64,000 nt of DNA from Pseudomonas gozinkensis (GTDB lineage Bacteria > Pseudomonadota > Gammaproteobacteria > Pseudomonadales > Pseudomonadaceae): NCBI RefSeq assembly GCF_014863585.1, contig NZ_CP062253.1, positions 3,932,501 to 3,996,500 on the forward strand, read 5' to 3'. Positions 17,293 through 26,684 of this stretch are shown piece after piece (the stretch's first letter is position 1; every line of letters begins with the position of its first letter). The notes beneath the pieces are model-generated. The model worked only from the letters and a program-made list of their open reading frames with translations. It was not told the origin of the DNA and did not search any database. Both the position numbers and the translations under genes were made by a program.

Positions 17293-19617
17293 TTACGCCA
17301 CCGACGACGGAATCAGGTTGCTCGCCTCGGCCGCTTCGAGGCGGATCGCCACGAATTTCGAGGTCGGCGTGTAGGTGCGATCACCGTAGCTTTCCAGCGG
17401 CACCAGCGGATTGGTTTCCGGGTAGTACGCGGCAGCCTGCCCAGCCGGAATGTCGTAGGCGATCAGGGTGAAACCGCTGACCCGACGCTCACGCTCGTCG
17501 CCCCACAGCGCCACCAGGTCAACCTTCTGCCCCGGTTCAAACCCGAGCCGGCGGATGTCCTGTTCGTTGGCGAACACCACGTCGCGCATGCCGTAAACCC
17601 CGCGATAACGGTCGTCGAGGCCGTACAGCGTGGTGTTGTACTGATCGTGGGAACGCATGGTTTGCAGAATCAGATGCGGTTTGACCGGCAGGTTGCGCAC
17701 GCCTTCGCTGATCAGATGTTCCGGCAGCACACACGGGGTGAACTGGGCCTTGCCGGATTCGGTTTTCCAGACCCGGTCGGAAGCGTTGTTGCCGAGATGG
17801 AAACCACCGGGGATCAGCAGCTTCTCGTTGAAATTCTCGAAGCCCGGAATCACGTCGGCGATCAGGTTGCGGATGCGCCCGTAGTCGCCCACCGCCCATT
17901 CCCAATCGATCGGGTGTTTGCCCAATGTGGCGGCAGCGATCCCGGCAATGATCGCCGGCTCGGATTTCAGGTGCGCCGACTTCGGCTTCAGTTGGCCGAA
18001 CGACAAATGCACCATGCTGAAGGTGTCTTCCACCGTCACGCCTTGCGGGCCTTCGGCCTGGACGTCGATGTCGGTTCGGCCGAGGCACGGCAGGATCAAA
18101 GCATCGCGCCCGGTCACCAGATGGCTGCGGTTGAGCTTGGTCGAGATGTGCACGCTCAGGTCGAGTTTGCGCATGGCGGCGTGAGTGCGTGGCGTGTCCG
18201 GCGTGGCCTGGGCAAAGTTGCCGCCCAGACCGATAAACACCTTGGCTTCGCCGCGTTCCATGGCACCAATCGCCATCACCGTGTTATGGCCGTGCATGCG
18301 CGGCACCTTGAAGTTGAAGCGTTTTTCCAGGGCGTCCATCAGCTCGGTCGGGGCCAGTTCGTTGATGCCCATGGTGCGGTCGCCCTGCACGTTACTGTGG
18401 CCGCGCACCGGCGACAGCCCGGCGCCCGGACGGCCGACGTTGCCGCGCAGTAGTTGCAGGTTGATGACTTCCTGCAGGGTCGGCACCGAGTGCACGTGTT
18501 GGGTCAGGCCCATGGCCCAGCACATGATCACGCTTTTGGCGCGGGCGTACATGCGCGCTGCCAACTCGATGTCATGCAGCGGCACGCCGGATTGCTCGAC
18601 GATGTGCTCCCAACTCGTGGCATCGACTTCGGCCAGATAGCTGTCGAGACCCGACGTGTGCTCGGCAATGAACGCGTGATCGAACACCGGTTCGCCACCG
18701 GTGGCCTGGGCTTCACGCTCCCACTCCAGCAGGAACTTGGCCATGCCGCGGATCATCGCCATGTCGCCGCCCAGTGCCGGGCGGAAGTACGCGGTGTTGG
18801 TCGCTTCCCAGCCGTTGCTGAGCATCTCGATCGGGTTTTGCGGGTTCTGGAAACGTTCCAGCCCACGCTCCTTGAGCGGGTTGATGCACACCACCTGGGC
18901 GCCACGCTTCACCGCTTCACGCAGCGGTTCGAGCATGCGCGGGTGGTTGGTGCCGGGGTTCTGGCCGATGACGAAAATCGCGTCGGCGTGGTGCAGGTCT
19001 TCATAGACCACCGTGCCTTTGCCGACGCCCAGGCTCTCGCCCATGCTCACCGCGCTGGCTTCGTGGCACATGTTCGAGCAGTCCGGGAAGTTGTTGGTGC
19101 CATAGGCGCGGACGAACAACTGATAAAGAAACGCCGCTTCGTTGCTGGCGCGACCCGAGGTGTAGAACTCGGCCTCGTGAGGCGATTTCAGGCCTTTGAG
19201 ATGTTTGGCGATCAGCGCGAAGGCTTCGTCCCAGGTGATTTCGACATAGCGGTCGACCCGCGCGTCGTAGCGCATCGGGTGGGTGATCCGCCCCTGATAT
19301 TCGAGCCAGTAATCGCTTTGCTCGGCCAGGGTCGAGACCGTGTACTTGTTGAAGAACGCCGGATCGACCAGGCGGCCGGTGGCTTCCCAGTTCACCGCTT
19401 TGGCGCCGTTCTCGCAGAACTTCAGCATGCTCGCGCCGGGTGCCTCACCCCAGGCGCAACCGGGGCAGTCGAAGCCGCCGTTCTGGTTGGTCTTGAGCAT
19501 GGCGCGGATGTTTTTCAGGGCGTTTTCACTGCCCAGCCAGTTTTTGGTGAGGCTGATCACAGCGCCCCAACCCGCAGCGGCGCCCTTGTAGGGTTTGTAA
19601 CGGTCGACTTGTGACAT
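17293..19617 (-). CDS. FdhF/YdeP-family molybdopterin oxidoreductase
   Basis: A 774-residue molybdenum-cofactor enzyme of the YdeP branch. The N-terminus has the short cysteine motif FDCPGCAWGE (Cys50, Cys53) instead of the four-cysteine ferredoxin-like cluster. It is followed by molybdopterin-binding segments GRASNEAAFLYQ, VIGQNPGTNHPR, INPLKERGL and the C-terminal molydop-binding domain around TLYGLDDRYRG. Physiological substrate unknown; E. coli YdeP is linked to acid resistance. It sits between cioAB and moaA, the latter supplying a molybdopterin synthesis step. Formate oxidation is not shown by the sequence. Confidence 0.88.
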   Translation of the reverse strand: MSQVDRYKPYKGAAAGWGAVISLTKNWLGSENALKNIRAMLKTNQNGGFDCPGCAWGEAPGASMLKFCENGAKAVNWEATGRLVDPAFFNKYTVSTLAEQSDYWLEYQGRITHPMRYDARVDRYVEITWDEAFALIAKHLKGLKSPHEAEFYTSGRASNEAAFLYQLFVRAYGTNNFPDCSNMCHEASAVSMGESLGVGKGTVVYEDLHHADAIFVIGQNPGTNHPRMLEPLREAVKRGAQVVCINPLKERGLERFQNPQNPIEMLSNGWEATNTAYFRPALGGDMAMIRGMAKFLLEWEREAQATGGEPVFDHAFIAEHTSGLDSYLAEVDATSWEHIVEQSGVPLHDIELAARMYARAKSVIMCWAMGLTQHVHSVPTLQEVINLQLLRGNVGRPGAGLSPVRGHSNVQGDRTMGINELAPTELMDALEKRFNFKVPRMHGHNTVMAIGAMERGEAKVFIGLGGNFAQATPDTPRTHAAMRKLDLSVHISTKLNRSHLVTGRDALILPCLGRTDIDVQAEGPQGVTVEDTFSMVHLSFGQLKPKSAHLKSEPAIIAGIAAATLGKHPIDWEWAVGDYGRIRNLIADVIPGFENFNEKLLIPGGFHLGNNASDRVWKTESGKAQFTPCVLPEHLISEGVRNLPVKPHLILQTMRSHDQYNTTLYGLDDRYRGVYGMRDVVFANEQDIRRLGFEPGQKVDLVALWGDERERRVSGFTLIAYDIPAGQAAAYYPETNPLVPLESYGDRTYTPTSKFVAIRLEAAEASNLIPSSVA

Positions 19618-19973
19618 GGGACTTCTCCATGACGATGCACACAGGCAAAAACCTGATCGGGTTTAAACAGCGACGACTGACTTTCAAGTTAAAAAGCGGT
19701 CGTTTCGTTTGACGGGGCCAAGGATAGGAACCGCTGCAAAAATTTGTCTAATCGCTATTAATGACTGCGTTATCGAAAGCATCTATCACGGACTTAAACC
19801 CTTTAAATCCGGGCACTTGCAAAACTAAGAAGGGAAAAACAGCGAATAATCATTTCATCATCGACAGCATCAATCGGCCGGTAATCAAGAGTGATTGGAC
19901 GCTGTTCCAAGTTGCTCATAACCTGCACCGACCCAATCCCTTCAATAGCGGATTTCACCCAAGCGAGGCTGTC
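19618..19973. other. 356-bp divergent intergenic region, fdhF-like / moaA
   Basis: A+T-richer than its surroundings and must hold both divergent promoters. No Anr/Fnr palindrome or strong hairpin was recognised. An open frame continues upstream of moaA to 19761 but lacks family similarity and a ribosome-binding site. Confidence 0.5.
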
Positions 19974-20972
19974 ATGTCAGAGCGCGTCTTGATCGATGGT
20001 TACAACCGCCGCGTCGACTACCTGCGCATGTCGGTCACCGACCGCTGCGACTTTCGCTGCGTGTATTGCATGGCCGAAGACATGCAGTTTCTGCCGCGCC
20101 AACGGGTGCTGACGCTCGAGGAGATCTATCAACTGGCGCAGAGCTTCGTCGCGCTGGGCACCCGCAAGATCCGCCTGACCGGCGGTGAGCCGCTGATTCG
20201 TCCCGGCGTCGTCGGTTTGTGCAAGCAGATCGCCGCCCTGCCCGGCCTGCGCGAACTGTGCCTGACCACCAACGGCTCGCAACTCGGCAAACTCGCCAGC
20301 CCGCTGTTCGACGCCGGGGTCAAACGCCTCAACGTCAGCCTCGACAGTCTCGATGCCGAGCGCTTCAGGCAGATGACCCGCACCGGCGACCTGGCACAAG
20401 TGATCAACGGCATCGATGCCGCCCGCGCCGCCGGATTTACCCGCACTAAACTCAACTGCGTGGTGATGCAGGGCCGAAACGATCACGAGATCAACGATCT
20501 GGTGCAGTTCGCCATCGAACGGGATCTTGATATTTCCTTCATCGAGGAAATGCCGCTGGGGATCATCAGCGAACACAGCCGCGCCGAGTCGTTCTTTTCC
20601 AGCACCCAGGTGCGCGAAAAGATCGCCGAGCGCTACACCCTGATCGACTCCGCCGAGTCGACTCAGGGCCCGTCGCGCTACTGGCGGCTGGCCGAAGCGC
20701 CGCACATTCGGCTGGGGTTCATCTCGCCCCACAGCCACAACTTCTGCGGCACCTGCAACCGGGTGCGGCTGACGGTCGAGGGGCGTTTGCTACTGTGTCT
20801 GGGAAACGAGCATTCGGTGGATCTGAAAGCAGTGCTGCGCGCCCATCCGGGACAACCGGAACGCTTGGAGAAAGCCATCATCGAAGCGATGAAGCTCAAG
20901 CCTTACCGGCATAACTTTGAAGTGAACGACGACGTGCAAGTGGTGCGTTTCATGAACATGACCGGCGGCTGA
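19974..20972 (+). CDS. moaA: GTP 3',8-cyclase MoaA
   Basis: Radical-SAM enzyme that begins molybdopterin synthesis by converting GTP to 3',8-cyclo-7,8-dihydro-GTP. The 332-residue product has the SAM cluster motif Cys25-x3-Cys29-x2-Cys32 (CDFRCVYC), the [11 protein letters not shown] loop, the C-terminal second-cluster motif [12 protein letters not shown] with a third Cys in LLLCLGN, and the essential terminal Gly-Gly. The ATG at 19974 gives the canonical [12 protein letters not shown] start. No other moa genes are near, so this may be a second copy tied to the neighbouring FdhF-like enzyme. Confidence 0.95.
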   Translation: MSERVLIDGYNRRVDYLRMSVTDRCDFRCVYCMAEDMQFLPRQRVLTLEEIYQLAQSFVALGTRKIRLTGGEPLIRPGVVGLCKQIAALPGLRELCLTTNGSQLGKLASPLFDAGVKRLNVSLDSLDAERFRQMTRTGDLAQVINGIDAARAAGFTRTKLNCVVMQGRNDHEINDLVQFAIERDLDISFIEEMPLGIISEHSRAESFFSSTQVREKIAERYTLIDSAESTQGPSRYWRLAEAPHIRLGFISPHSHNFCGTCNRVRLTVEGRLLLCLGNEHSVDLKAVLRAHPGQPERLEKAIIEAMKLKPYRHNFEVNDDVQVVRFMNMTGG

Positions 20973-21001
20973 TCCGCCACGTTTTCAAGGCAGAGAGCCG
21001 C

Positions 21002-21901
21002 ATGATCATCCGACCCAAGGTCAATCAATTCGCCATTCTCTTCACACTCAAGGGCTCGATTGCCAAGCGCATCGCCCTGCGCGCCCTGATGGTCACGCTG
21101 CTGGCGTCGGCCATCGTGCTGGTGGAAATGCTCCACCCGAGCAACTTCACCAAAGTCAACGCCACGCCGTTCACCCTGCTCGGCCTGTCGCTGTCGATCT
21201 TCATGAATTTTCGCAACAACGCCTGCTACGACCGCTGGTACGAAGCCCGCAAGGCCTGGGGCGAAGTGATCGTGCATGTGCGCTCGGTGATTCGCGAAAC
21301 CCATGTCATCCGCGAGTCGGCCCAGCGTCGACTGTTGCTGCTCAACCTCGCAGGTTTTGCCCACGCGTTGAATGCGCGCTTGCGCCGGGAAGACGAAGCC
21401 GCCGCCAGCGCCCAATGGATCACTCCGCAACACGATGCTCAGGTGCCGGATTACAGCGGGCGGATCCTGCAGACGGTGGGCCAGCAATGTTCCGATCTGC
21501 ATGAGTCAGGCGAGCTCAGCGAATGGCGCTACATGCTGCTGGCCAATCACCTGACCAGCCTGACCCAGGCGCAGGCCGTGTGCGAGCGGATCAAGAACAC
21601 GCCGCTGCCCTTCCCGTACACTTTGCTGCTGCACCGCACGATTTACCTGTTCTGCATCCTGCTGCCGTTCGCCATGGCCGAACCGCTGGGCTGGCTGACG
21701 CCACTGTTCACGGCGATTGTCAGCTACACCTTTTTCGGGCTGGATGCGATTGCCGATGAGCTGGAAGACCCGTTCGGCCGGGATGAAAACGATTTGCCGA
21801 CCGATGCGCTGGTGCGGGGTATCGAGCGGGATATTCTCTCGGAGCTGGGGACTGAGCCGTTGCCGCCGGCGCTGAAACCCGTCGACTATGTACTCAGCTG
21901 A
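21002..21901 (+). CDS. bestrophin-family ion channel (YneE-like)
   Basis: A 299-residue membrane protein with four hydrophobic segments (about 28-45, 58-72, 210-230 and 235-252). It has the bestrophin patterns FRNNACYDRWYEARKAWG and GLDAIADELEDPFGRDENDLP. Family members are pentameric chloride or sodium channels; ion selectivity cannot be read here. It lies 29 bp after moaA on the same strand and may be co-transcribed, with a REPIN downstream. Confidence 0.9.
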   Translation: MIIRPKVNQFAILFTLKGSIAKRIALRALMVTLLASAIVLVEMLHPSNFTKVNATPFTLLGLSLSIFMNFRNNACYDRWYEARKAWGEVIVHVRSVIRETHVIRESAQRRLLLLNLAGFAHALNARLRREDEAAASAQWITPQHDAQVPDYSGRILQTVGQQCSDLHESGELSEWRYMLLANHLTSLTQAQAVCERIKNTPLPFPYTLLLHRTIYLFCILLPFAMAEPLGWLTPLFTAIVSYTFFGLDAIADELEDPFGRDENDLPTDALVRGIERDILSELGTEPLPPALKPVDYVLS

Positions 21902-21971
21902 AGCTGATGCACCGCTGGCTCTTGCAAGGGCATTGGTGGCGAGCCCGGATACTCAGCCAACATGCAAAACC

Positions 21972-22077
21972 TGTGGGAGCTGGCTTGCCAGCGATGGCGT
22001 CGGATCAGTCGGTAAAGATGTTACTTGTGCTGACCTAATCGCTAGCAAGTCGAATCGTCGCACCGCAGCTCCCACAA
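21972..22077. repeat. degenerate REPIN, GAGCTGGC subtype
   Basis: The left arm (TGTGGGAGCTGGCTTGCCAG from 21972) is intact. The right arm (ending in CAGCTCCCACA at 22077) is degenerate in its inner part. It lies between the convergent bestrophin and sensor-kinase genes. Confidence 0.75.
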
Positions 22078-22116
22078 GGTTTCAGTGGCGGGCTCCAAGT
22101 CTCGGCCAACACAAGA

Positions 22117-23403
22117 TCAATCCAGATGCGCCCAGGTCATGCGAAACGATGCGCCGCCCCACGGTGAATCGCCAACCTCGACCCGGCCACCATGGGACTG
22201 CGACACCCGTCGTACCAATGCCAATCCGAGACCAAAACCACCGGTGCGGCGATCACGGCTGGCGTCCAGACGGGAGAACGGTTCGAAAATCTTCTCCCGA
22301 CCGGCCAGCGGCACACCCGGCCCGTCGTCATTGACCTGCACTTCGTATTGATCGCCGATGCGCACCAGCGACACCTCGACCCTCTGCTCGGCATATCGAA
22401 TGGCGTTGCGCAGCAGATTGATCACCGCCCGCGCCATGAACCGCGGTTCGATCCGCACTTCATCGACCCGGCAATCAACGATCAACAGCTGCACCCCGGC
22501 CGCCTCGGCCTCCAGCGCCACGCTGCCGACCACGCTGTCGAGCCAGTTCGCAGCCTGGATGTTTTCGCGGGTGATCACCGTCGCGCCGCGTTCGAGGCTG
22601 GCGTAGGTCAGCAGTTCGGAGACCATTTCTTCGAGTTCGCCGAGGTCGGCGTACATGTCGGCGATCAGTTCGCGGTTCTGGCTGGCGTCCGGTTGCTGCT
22701 TGAGCTGATCGAGCTCGAACGACAACCGGGCAATCGGCGTGCGCAGTTCGTGGGAGACCGCGTTGGTCAGTTCGCGCTGATTGGCGATCAGGCCTTCGAT
22801 GCGCGCCGCCATCAGGTTGAAGTGGCCGGCCAGGTCGCGGATGTTCGAGCGTTTGGACAGCTGGATCCGCACCGAAAGATCGTTGTCGCCGAACCGCTCG
22901 GCGGCCAGGCGCAGTTTTTCCAGATCGCGCCAGTGCGGGCGAACCCAGAAGAACAACACGACGCCGATCATCACTGCAATCATCAGGTATGCCCCGGCGA
23001 TATAGAACGGCATCAGACTCGGTTCGGCCGGCAGCTTGATGCTGAGCAGTTGCGGCCCGCCGTCGATCGAGGCGATGTATTGCGTGTACTTCTCGCGAAT
23101 CACCAGCAAGCCTTGGGAGAGCTCGGCTTTTTCCTTTTCGTCCAGGGCCAGTTGATCGGCCTGAACCAGCGTCAGCCCTAGCCCATAATGCGGTCGGATC
23201 GCTTGCAGTTGCTGCTCGCGGTCCGGGTTATCGAGATTGCGCAGTAGCTCGGTCAGACTCCAGGCCTGGCCACGCACTGCTTCGCGGTTGTAATCCTGCA
23301 TCTGATAGTCGAGCAGCGCGTCGAACGTGCGCTCGACCGTCTGCAGCGCCAATACCAGACCGACGGTCATCACCAGAAACAGCCCGAGAAATAACCGCAG
23401 CAT
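22117..23403 (-). CDS. sensor histidine kinase (RstB-like)
   Basis: Inner-membrane kinase of 428 residues with TM segments at ~2-21 and ~133-153 and a ~110-residue periplasmic domain. A HAMP linker is followed by phosphoacceptor His218 in VSHELRTPIARLSFELDQL, the N-box NLLRNAIRYA and G-boxes DDGPGVP and GFGLGLALV. It closely resembles the RstB architecture. Its ATG immediately follows the stop codon of the response-regulator gene, so the two are coupled. The signal is unknown. Confidence 0.88.
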   Translation of the reverse strand: MLRLFLGLFLVMTVGLVLALQTVERTFDALLDYQMQDYNREAVRGQAWSLTELLRNLDNPDREQQLQAIRPHYGLGLTLVQADQLALDEKEKAELSQGLLVIREKYTQYIASIDGGPQLLSIKLPAEPSLMPFYIAGAYLMIAVMIGVVLFFWVRPHWRDLEKLRLAAERFGDNDLSVRIQLSKRSNIRDLAGHFNLMAARIEGLIANQRELTNAVSHELRTPIARLSFELDQLKQQPDASQNRELIADMYADLGELEEMVSELLTYASLERGATVITRENIQAANWLDSVVGSVALEAEAAGVQLLIVDCRVDEVRIEPRFMARAVINLLRNAIRYAEQRVEVSLVRIGDQYEVQVNDDGPGVPLAGREKIFEPFSRLDASRDRRTGGFGLGLALVRRVSQSHGGRVEVGDSPWGGASFRMTWAHLD

Positions 23404-24111
23404 CTACAACTCCCACGCGAACGGATTGAACAGGTAACCCTTGCCCCACACGGTCTTGATGCACACCGGTTCGCGAGGGTTGTCCTTGAGTTTGTTGCGC
23501 AACTTGCTGATGTACACGTCGACGCTGCGGTTGAGGCCATCGAACGCGATGCCGCGCATGCGGTTGAGAATGTCATCGCGCGACAGAATCTTGCCGGCGG
23601 CGCTGGCCAGCAGCCACAGCAGCTCGAACTCCATGGTGGTCAGCTCGATCAGCTCGCCCGCCAGACGCACTTCGCGGCAACTGCGGTCGATGATCAGGTT
23701 GCCGAATTCCAGCGAACTGACCACGCCGCTGTCCGGTACTTGCCGGCGTTGCAAGGCACGCAGGCGCGCGAGCAAGACCGGCGGTTTGATCGGTTTGATG
23801 ACGTAATCGTCAGCCCCGGACTCCAGGCCCAGAATATGGTCGAGGTCATCTTCCTTGGCTGTCAGGATGACAATCGGCGTGTCCGACACGCTGCGGATTT
23901 CCCGGCACACGTGCAGGCCGCTCTGACCCGGCAGCATCAGGTCGAGCACCACCACCTTGGGCTTGAATTCGAGAAACGCGGCCACAGCCAGATCGCCGCG
24001 ATGCACCGTGCGCACATCAAAGCCGTGTTGTTCGAGAAAGTGCGCGATCAGCGCAGCCAGTCGCTCATCGTCTTCCACCAGCAGGACTCTGCCAAAACCC
24101 AGGTTATCCAT
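23404..24111 (-). CDS. OmpR-family response regulator (RstA-like)
   Basis: A 235-residue regulator. The receiver has the acidic pair in LLVEDDERL and phosphoacceptor Asp57 in VVVLDLMLPGQSG. The switch Lys is in DDYVIKPIKP. The C-terminal winged helix shows LTTMEFELLWLLASAAG and RSVDVYISKLRNKLKD. The proline-lysine pattern after the switch lysine matches RstA. The ATG at 24111 (MDNLGFGR) is chosen over a TTG five codons earlier. It is first in a two-gene operon with its kinase. Confidence 0.88.
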   Translation of the reverse strand: MDNLGFGRVLLVEDDERLAALIAHFLEQHGFDVRTVHRGDLAVAAFLEFKPKVVVLDLMLPGQSGLHVCREIRSVSDTPIVILTAKEDDLDHILGLESGADDYVIKPIKPPVLLARLRALQRRQVPDSGVVSSLEFGNLIIDRSCREVRLAGELIELTTMEFELLWLLASAAGKILSRDDILNRMRGIAFDGLNRSVDVYISKLRNKLKDNPREPVCIKTVWGKGYLFNPFAWEL

Positions 24112-24190
24112 AACAACCGCCGCCAACCGCTTTGTGAAGTGGACGGCATTATGCGGGCATTCGATGGCGAGTCGTTTACGCCAGGCAGCA

Positions 24191-24217
24191 AAAACCGGCC
24201 ACTTGGGCCGGTTTTCG
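24191..24217. terminator. intrinsic terminator near the miaE stop
   Basis: AAAACCGGCC (24191-24200) pairs with GGCCGGTTTT (24206-24215). It lies between the RstA-like gene start and the miaE stop; since both genes run on the minus strand, it most likely ends miaE transcription. Confidence 0.75.
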
Positions 24218-24251
24218 TTGATGTTTCATACTCTTAAGAGTTTTTAACAAT

Positions 24252-24860
24252 TCATGCCGCGACGGGTACGCCGCTGTGGAAACGGAATTCCTCGTCCGGC
24301 GACTCGATCAGGTCCTGCTCAGCGGCGCGGACTTTCTCGATCACCTGCGCGATGTCCTTGGCGTCACCGTATTGATAGGCCAGTTTCAGGTAACCCTGGA
24401 AATGCCGGGCCTCGCTTTTCAGCAGGCCGAAGTAGAACTTTCCGAGTTCTTCGTCCAGATGCGGCACCAGCGCTTCGAACCGCTCGCAACTGCGCGCTTC
24501 GATAAAGGCGCCGACCACCAGGGTATCGACCAGTTTCACCGGTTCGTGACTGCGCACCACTTTGCGCAGGCTCGAGGCATAACGCCCGGCGTGGAGCTGG
24601 CGCAGTTCGATCTTGCGTCGCTTCATGATGCGCATCACCTGTTCGTGGTGCACCAGTTCTTCCCGGGCCAGACGCGACATCATGTTGATCAGATCGACGT
24701 GGGAGTGGTACTTGGCGATCAGGCTCAACGCGGTGCTGGCGGCCTTGAACTCGCAGTTCTTGTGGTCGATCAGCAGGGTTTCCTGATCGGCCAGCGCGGC
24801 TTCAACCCAGGCGTCAGGCGTGCGGCAACCGAGGAATTCGTGGATTTCGGGAAGGATCAT
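24252..24860 (-). CDS. miaE: tRNA 2-methylthio-N6-isopentenyladenosine hydroxylase
   Basis: Di-iron, O2-dependent enzyme that hydroxylates ms2i6A37 in tRNAs reading UNN codons. The 202-residue helical protein contains the metal-binding glutamates in NCEFKA and the EELVHHE motif at 67-73, with a second set in RSCERFEAL and SEARHF. The ATG at 24860 gives MILPEIHEFLGCRTP, the family N-terminus; a TTG five codons earlier has no better signal. O2 dependence makes its position beside an Anr-controlled gene noteworthy. Confidence 0.93.
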   Translation of the reverse strand: MILPEIHEFLGCRTPDAWVEAALADQETLLIDHKNCEFKAASTALSLIAKYHSHVDLINMMSRLAREELVHHEQVMRIMKRRKIELRQLHAGRYASSLRKVVRSHEPVKLVDTLVVGAFIEARSCERFEALVPHLDEELGKFYFGLLKSEARHFQGYLKLAYQYGDAKDIAQVIEKVRAAEQDLIESPDEEFRFHSGVPVAA

Positions 24861-24937
24861 GGGGCTCACGGTCAAAAGGTGTTCGAGCGAAGGGCGCCGA
24901 TTATACCGGCCTGCCCGCAGACCACCAGCGGCCTGCG

Positions 24938-24951
24938 TTGATATGCATCAA
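24938..24951. promoter_or_regulatory. perfect Anr/Fnr box with -10 element upstream of the universal stress gene
   Basis: TTGATATGCATCAA matches the Anr/Fnr consensus TTGAT-N4-ATCAA exactly. A good -10 hexamer, TATAGT, lies at 24975-24980. A start about 6-7 bases after it would place the box centre (24944.5) near -41.5, the standard class II activation position. Confidence 0.85.
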
Positions 24952-25019
24952 GTCGCAGGCACGGCAGCAGCAACTATAGTTGTGCAACGCCGTGCCTTTT
25001 CATTGCTGGAGACTCACTC

Positions 25020-25883
25020 ATGCAAGCCATTCGCAGCATTCTGGTGGTCATCGAACCCGAACACGCGGAAAGCCTGGCGCTCAAGCGCGCCAAGCTGATC
25101 GCCGGGGTGACCCAGGCCCATCTGCACCTGCTGGTCTGCGACAAGAAGCACGATCACGCCGGCATGCTCAGCGTGCTCAAGGCCGCGCTGCTGGCGGACG
25201 GCTACAGCGTCACCACTGAACAGGCGTGGAACGAGAGCCTGCACGAAACCATCATCGACGTGCAGCAGGCCGAAGGCTGCGGGCTGGTGATCAAACAGCA
25301 TTTCCCCGACAGCCCGCTGAAAAAGGCCCTGCTGACTCCGGCGGACTGGAAACTGCTGCGCCACTGCCCTACTCCGGTGTTGCTGGTGAAAACCGCCGGT
25401 TCGTGGAAAGACAAAGTGATTCTGGCGGCGGTCGATGTGGGCAATGCCGACGGCGAGCACCGTCACCTGCACACCACGATCATCGACCACGGCTTCGACA
25501 TTGCCAGCCTGGCCAAGGGGCATCTGCATGTGATTACCGCCCATCCGTCGCCGATGCTGTCGGCGGCAGACCCGACGTTCCAGCTCAAGGAAACCATCGA
25601 GGCGCGCTATCGCGAGCAATGCCGGGCGTTTCAGGCTGAATTCGACATCGATGACGCTCACCTGCACGTCGAGGAAGGCCCGGCGGATGTGCTGATTCCG
25701 TTCATGGCGCACAAGCTGCAGGCGGCGGTGACGGTGATTGGCACGGTGGCGCGCAGCGGGGTATCCGGTGCGTTGATCGGCAACACCGCCGAGCAGGTGC
25801 TGGATCAGCTGGAAAGCGACGTGCTGGTGCTCAAACCTCAGGAGGTTGAGGATCATTTGGTCGAGTTGGCGGTGAAGCATTAA
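25020..25883 (+). CDS. tandem universal stress protein (UspE-like)
   Basis: A 287-residue cytosolic protein with two Usp domains, residues ~1-140 and ~150-275. The second domain ends in the nucleotide-binding-like loop VIGTVARSGVSGALIGNTAEQVL (G-2x-G-9x-G-S/T pattern); the first is more divergent. The perfect Anr box and correctly spaced -10 upstream predict induction at low oxygen, as known for several Pseudomonas universal stress proteins that aid anaerobic survival. Followed by an inverted-orientation REPIN. Confidence 0.9.
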   Translation: MQAIRSILVVIEPEHAESLALKRAKLIAGVTQAHLHLLVCDKKHDHAGMLSVLKAALLADGYSVTTEQAWNESLHETIIDVQQAEGCGLVIKQHFPDSPLKKALLTPADWKLLRHCPTPVLLVKTAGSWKDKVILAAVDVGNADGEHRHLHTTIIDHGFDIASLAKGHLHVITAHPSPMLSAADPTFQLKETIEARYREQCRAFQAEFDIDDAHLHVEEGPADVLIPFMAHKLQAAVTVIGTVARSGVSGALIGNTAEQVLDQLESDVLVLKPQEVEDHLVELAVKH

Positions 25884-25908
25884 GTATTGTGGCGCCTGTA
25901 AGGCCATC

Positions 25909-25997
25909 ATCGCTGGCAAGCCAGCTCCCACAGGGTTTCGGGCTGTATGCCGGATTTGTGATTGCGCAAAAAATGTGGGAGCTGGCTTGCCAGCGAT
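25909..25997. repeat. REPIN with outward-swapped arms, GAGCTGGC subtype
   Basis: ATCGCTGGCAAGCCAGCTCC... at 25909-25932 and its mirror at 25974-25997 have arm order opposite to the other REPINs (ATCGC end outermost), around a ~41-bp spacer. It ends nine bases before the DUF1289 stop codon. Confidence 0.85.
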
Positions 25998-26006
25998 AGC
26001 AATAGA

Positions 26007-26477
26007 TCAGTCGCCGAGGGCATCCTTGAGGAAACCGGGCGCGATATAGCGCTGATAGTGCGCTTCCGACAGCAGGAAAAATTCCCGATCAATGGCATCG
26101 CGCAGTTCCGGCAGGTTCCAGTCGCGAAACTCCGGCAACAGCACCATCCCGTAGGCTTCCAGATTAATGATCACCCGTGCGCCCCGGGCGATCAGCTGAT
26201 AGGCCCAGCAATATTCCGACTGATGCGGCACGAAGCGGATCTTGCGCTGTTCCAGTTGCAGGCGCAGGCGCGCCGGATCGAAGACCTCGACCTTGCTGGC
26301 CATCACTTGTGACAGCAATTGCTCAAGACGCAGCCAGACCGCGCGCTTTTCTTCCTCGTTGTAACCGTTCCAGTGGATCACTTCGTGGTGGAAACGCTTG
26401 CAGCCACGGCACACCAGATCACCGTAAACGGTGGAGCAGAGGCCGACGCAGGGGGTCTTGATGGTCTGATTGGGCAT
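26007..26477 (-). CDS. DUF1289-family protein
   Basis: A 156-residue cytosolic protein. The N-terminal DUF1289 module has four cysteines in KTPCVGLCSTVYGDLVCRGCKR, a likely small metal-binding motif. The remainder is a helical region unique to pseudomonad members (RLEQLLSQV and YCWAYQLIARGARVIINLEAYG). The ATG at 26477 (MPNQTIKTPC) is preferred over upstream ATGs because it sits at the normal distance from the first cysteine. Function unknown. It is divergent from acnB. Confidence 0.85.
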   Translation of the reverse strand: MPNQTIKTPCVGLCSTVYGDLVCRGCKRFHHEVIHWNGYNEEEKRAVWLRLEQLLSQVMASKVEVFDPARLRLQLEQRKIRFVPHQSEYCWAYQLIARGARVIINLEAYGMVLLPEFRDWNLPELRDAIDREFFLLSEAHYQRYIAPGFLKDALGD

Positions 26478-26624
26478 AAATGGGCAAAACACTTGAAACG
26501 CGGAACAGGTCGGCATGTTAGCCCTTTGTCCGGCATTCATCACCCCTCAAACGTCAGGGGCAAGCGCTGGATCAAGGTTTGCCCCATCCGCGCACAACGC
26601 AACCAAAGTCCAATAGAGCGCGAC

Positions 26625-26653
26625 TTACCTTTAAATTTTTTTTGCCGTAGAAT
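26625..26653 (+). promoter_or_regulatory. candidate sigma-70 promoter of acnB
   Basis: TTACCT (26625-26630) and TAGAAT (26648-26653) are separated by exactly 17 bp, and the spacer is A/T-rich. If used, it creates a 5' leader of about 285 nt before acnB. The -35 match is weak. Confidence 0.4.
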
Positions 26654-26684
26654 CAGCCAGCCTTTTTAGGCGCCAATGTCCGTT

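Noticed and set aside
19761..19973. 71-residue N-terminal extension of MoaA
   Set aside because: No similarity to MoaA; the family start [12 protein letters not shown] is at 19974.
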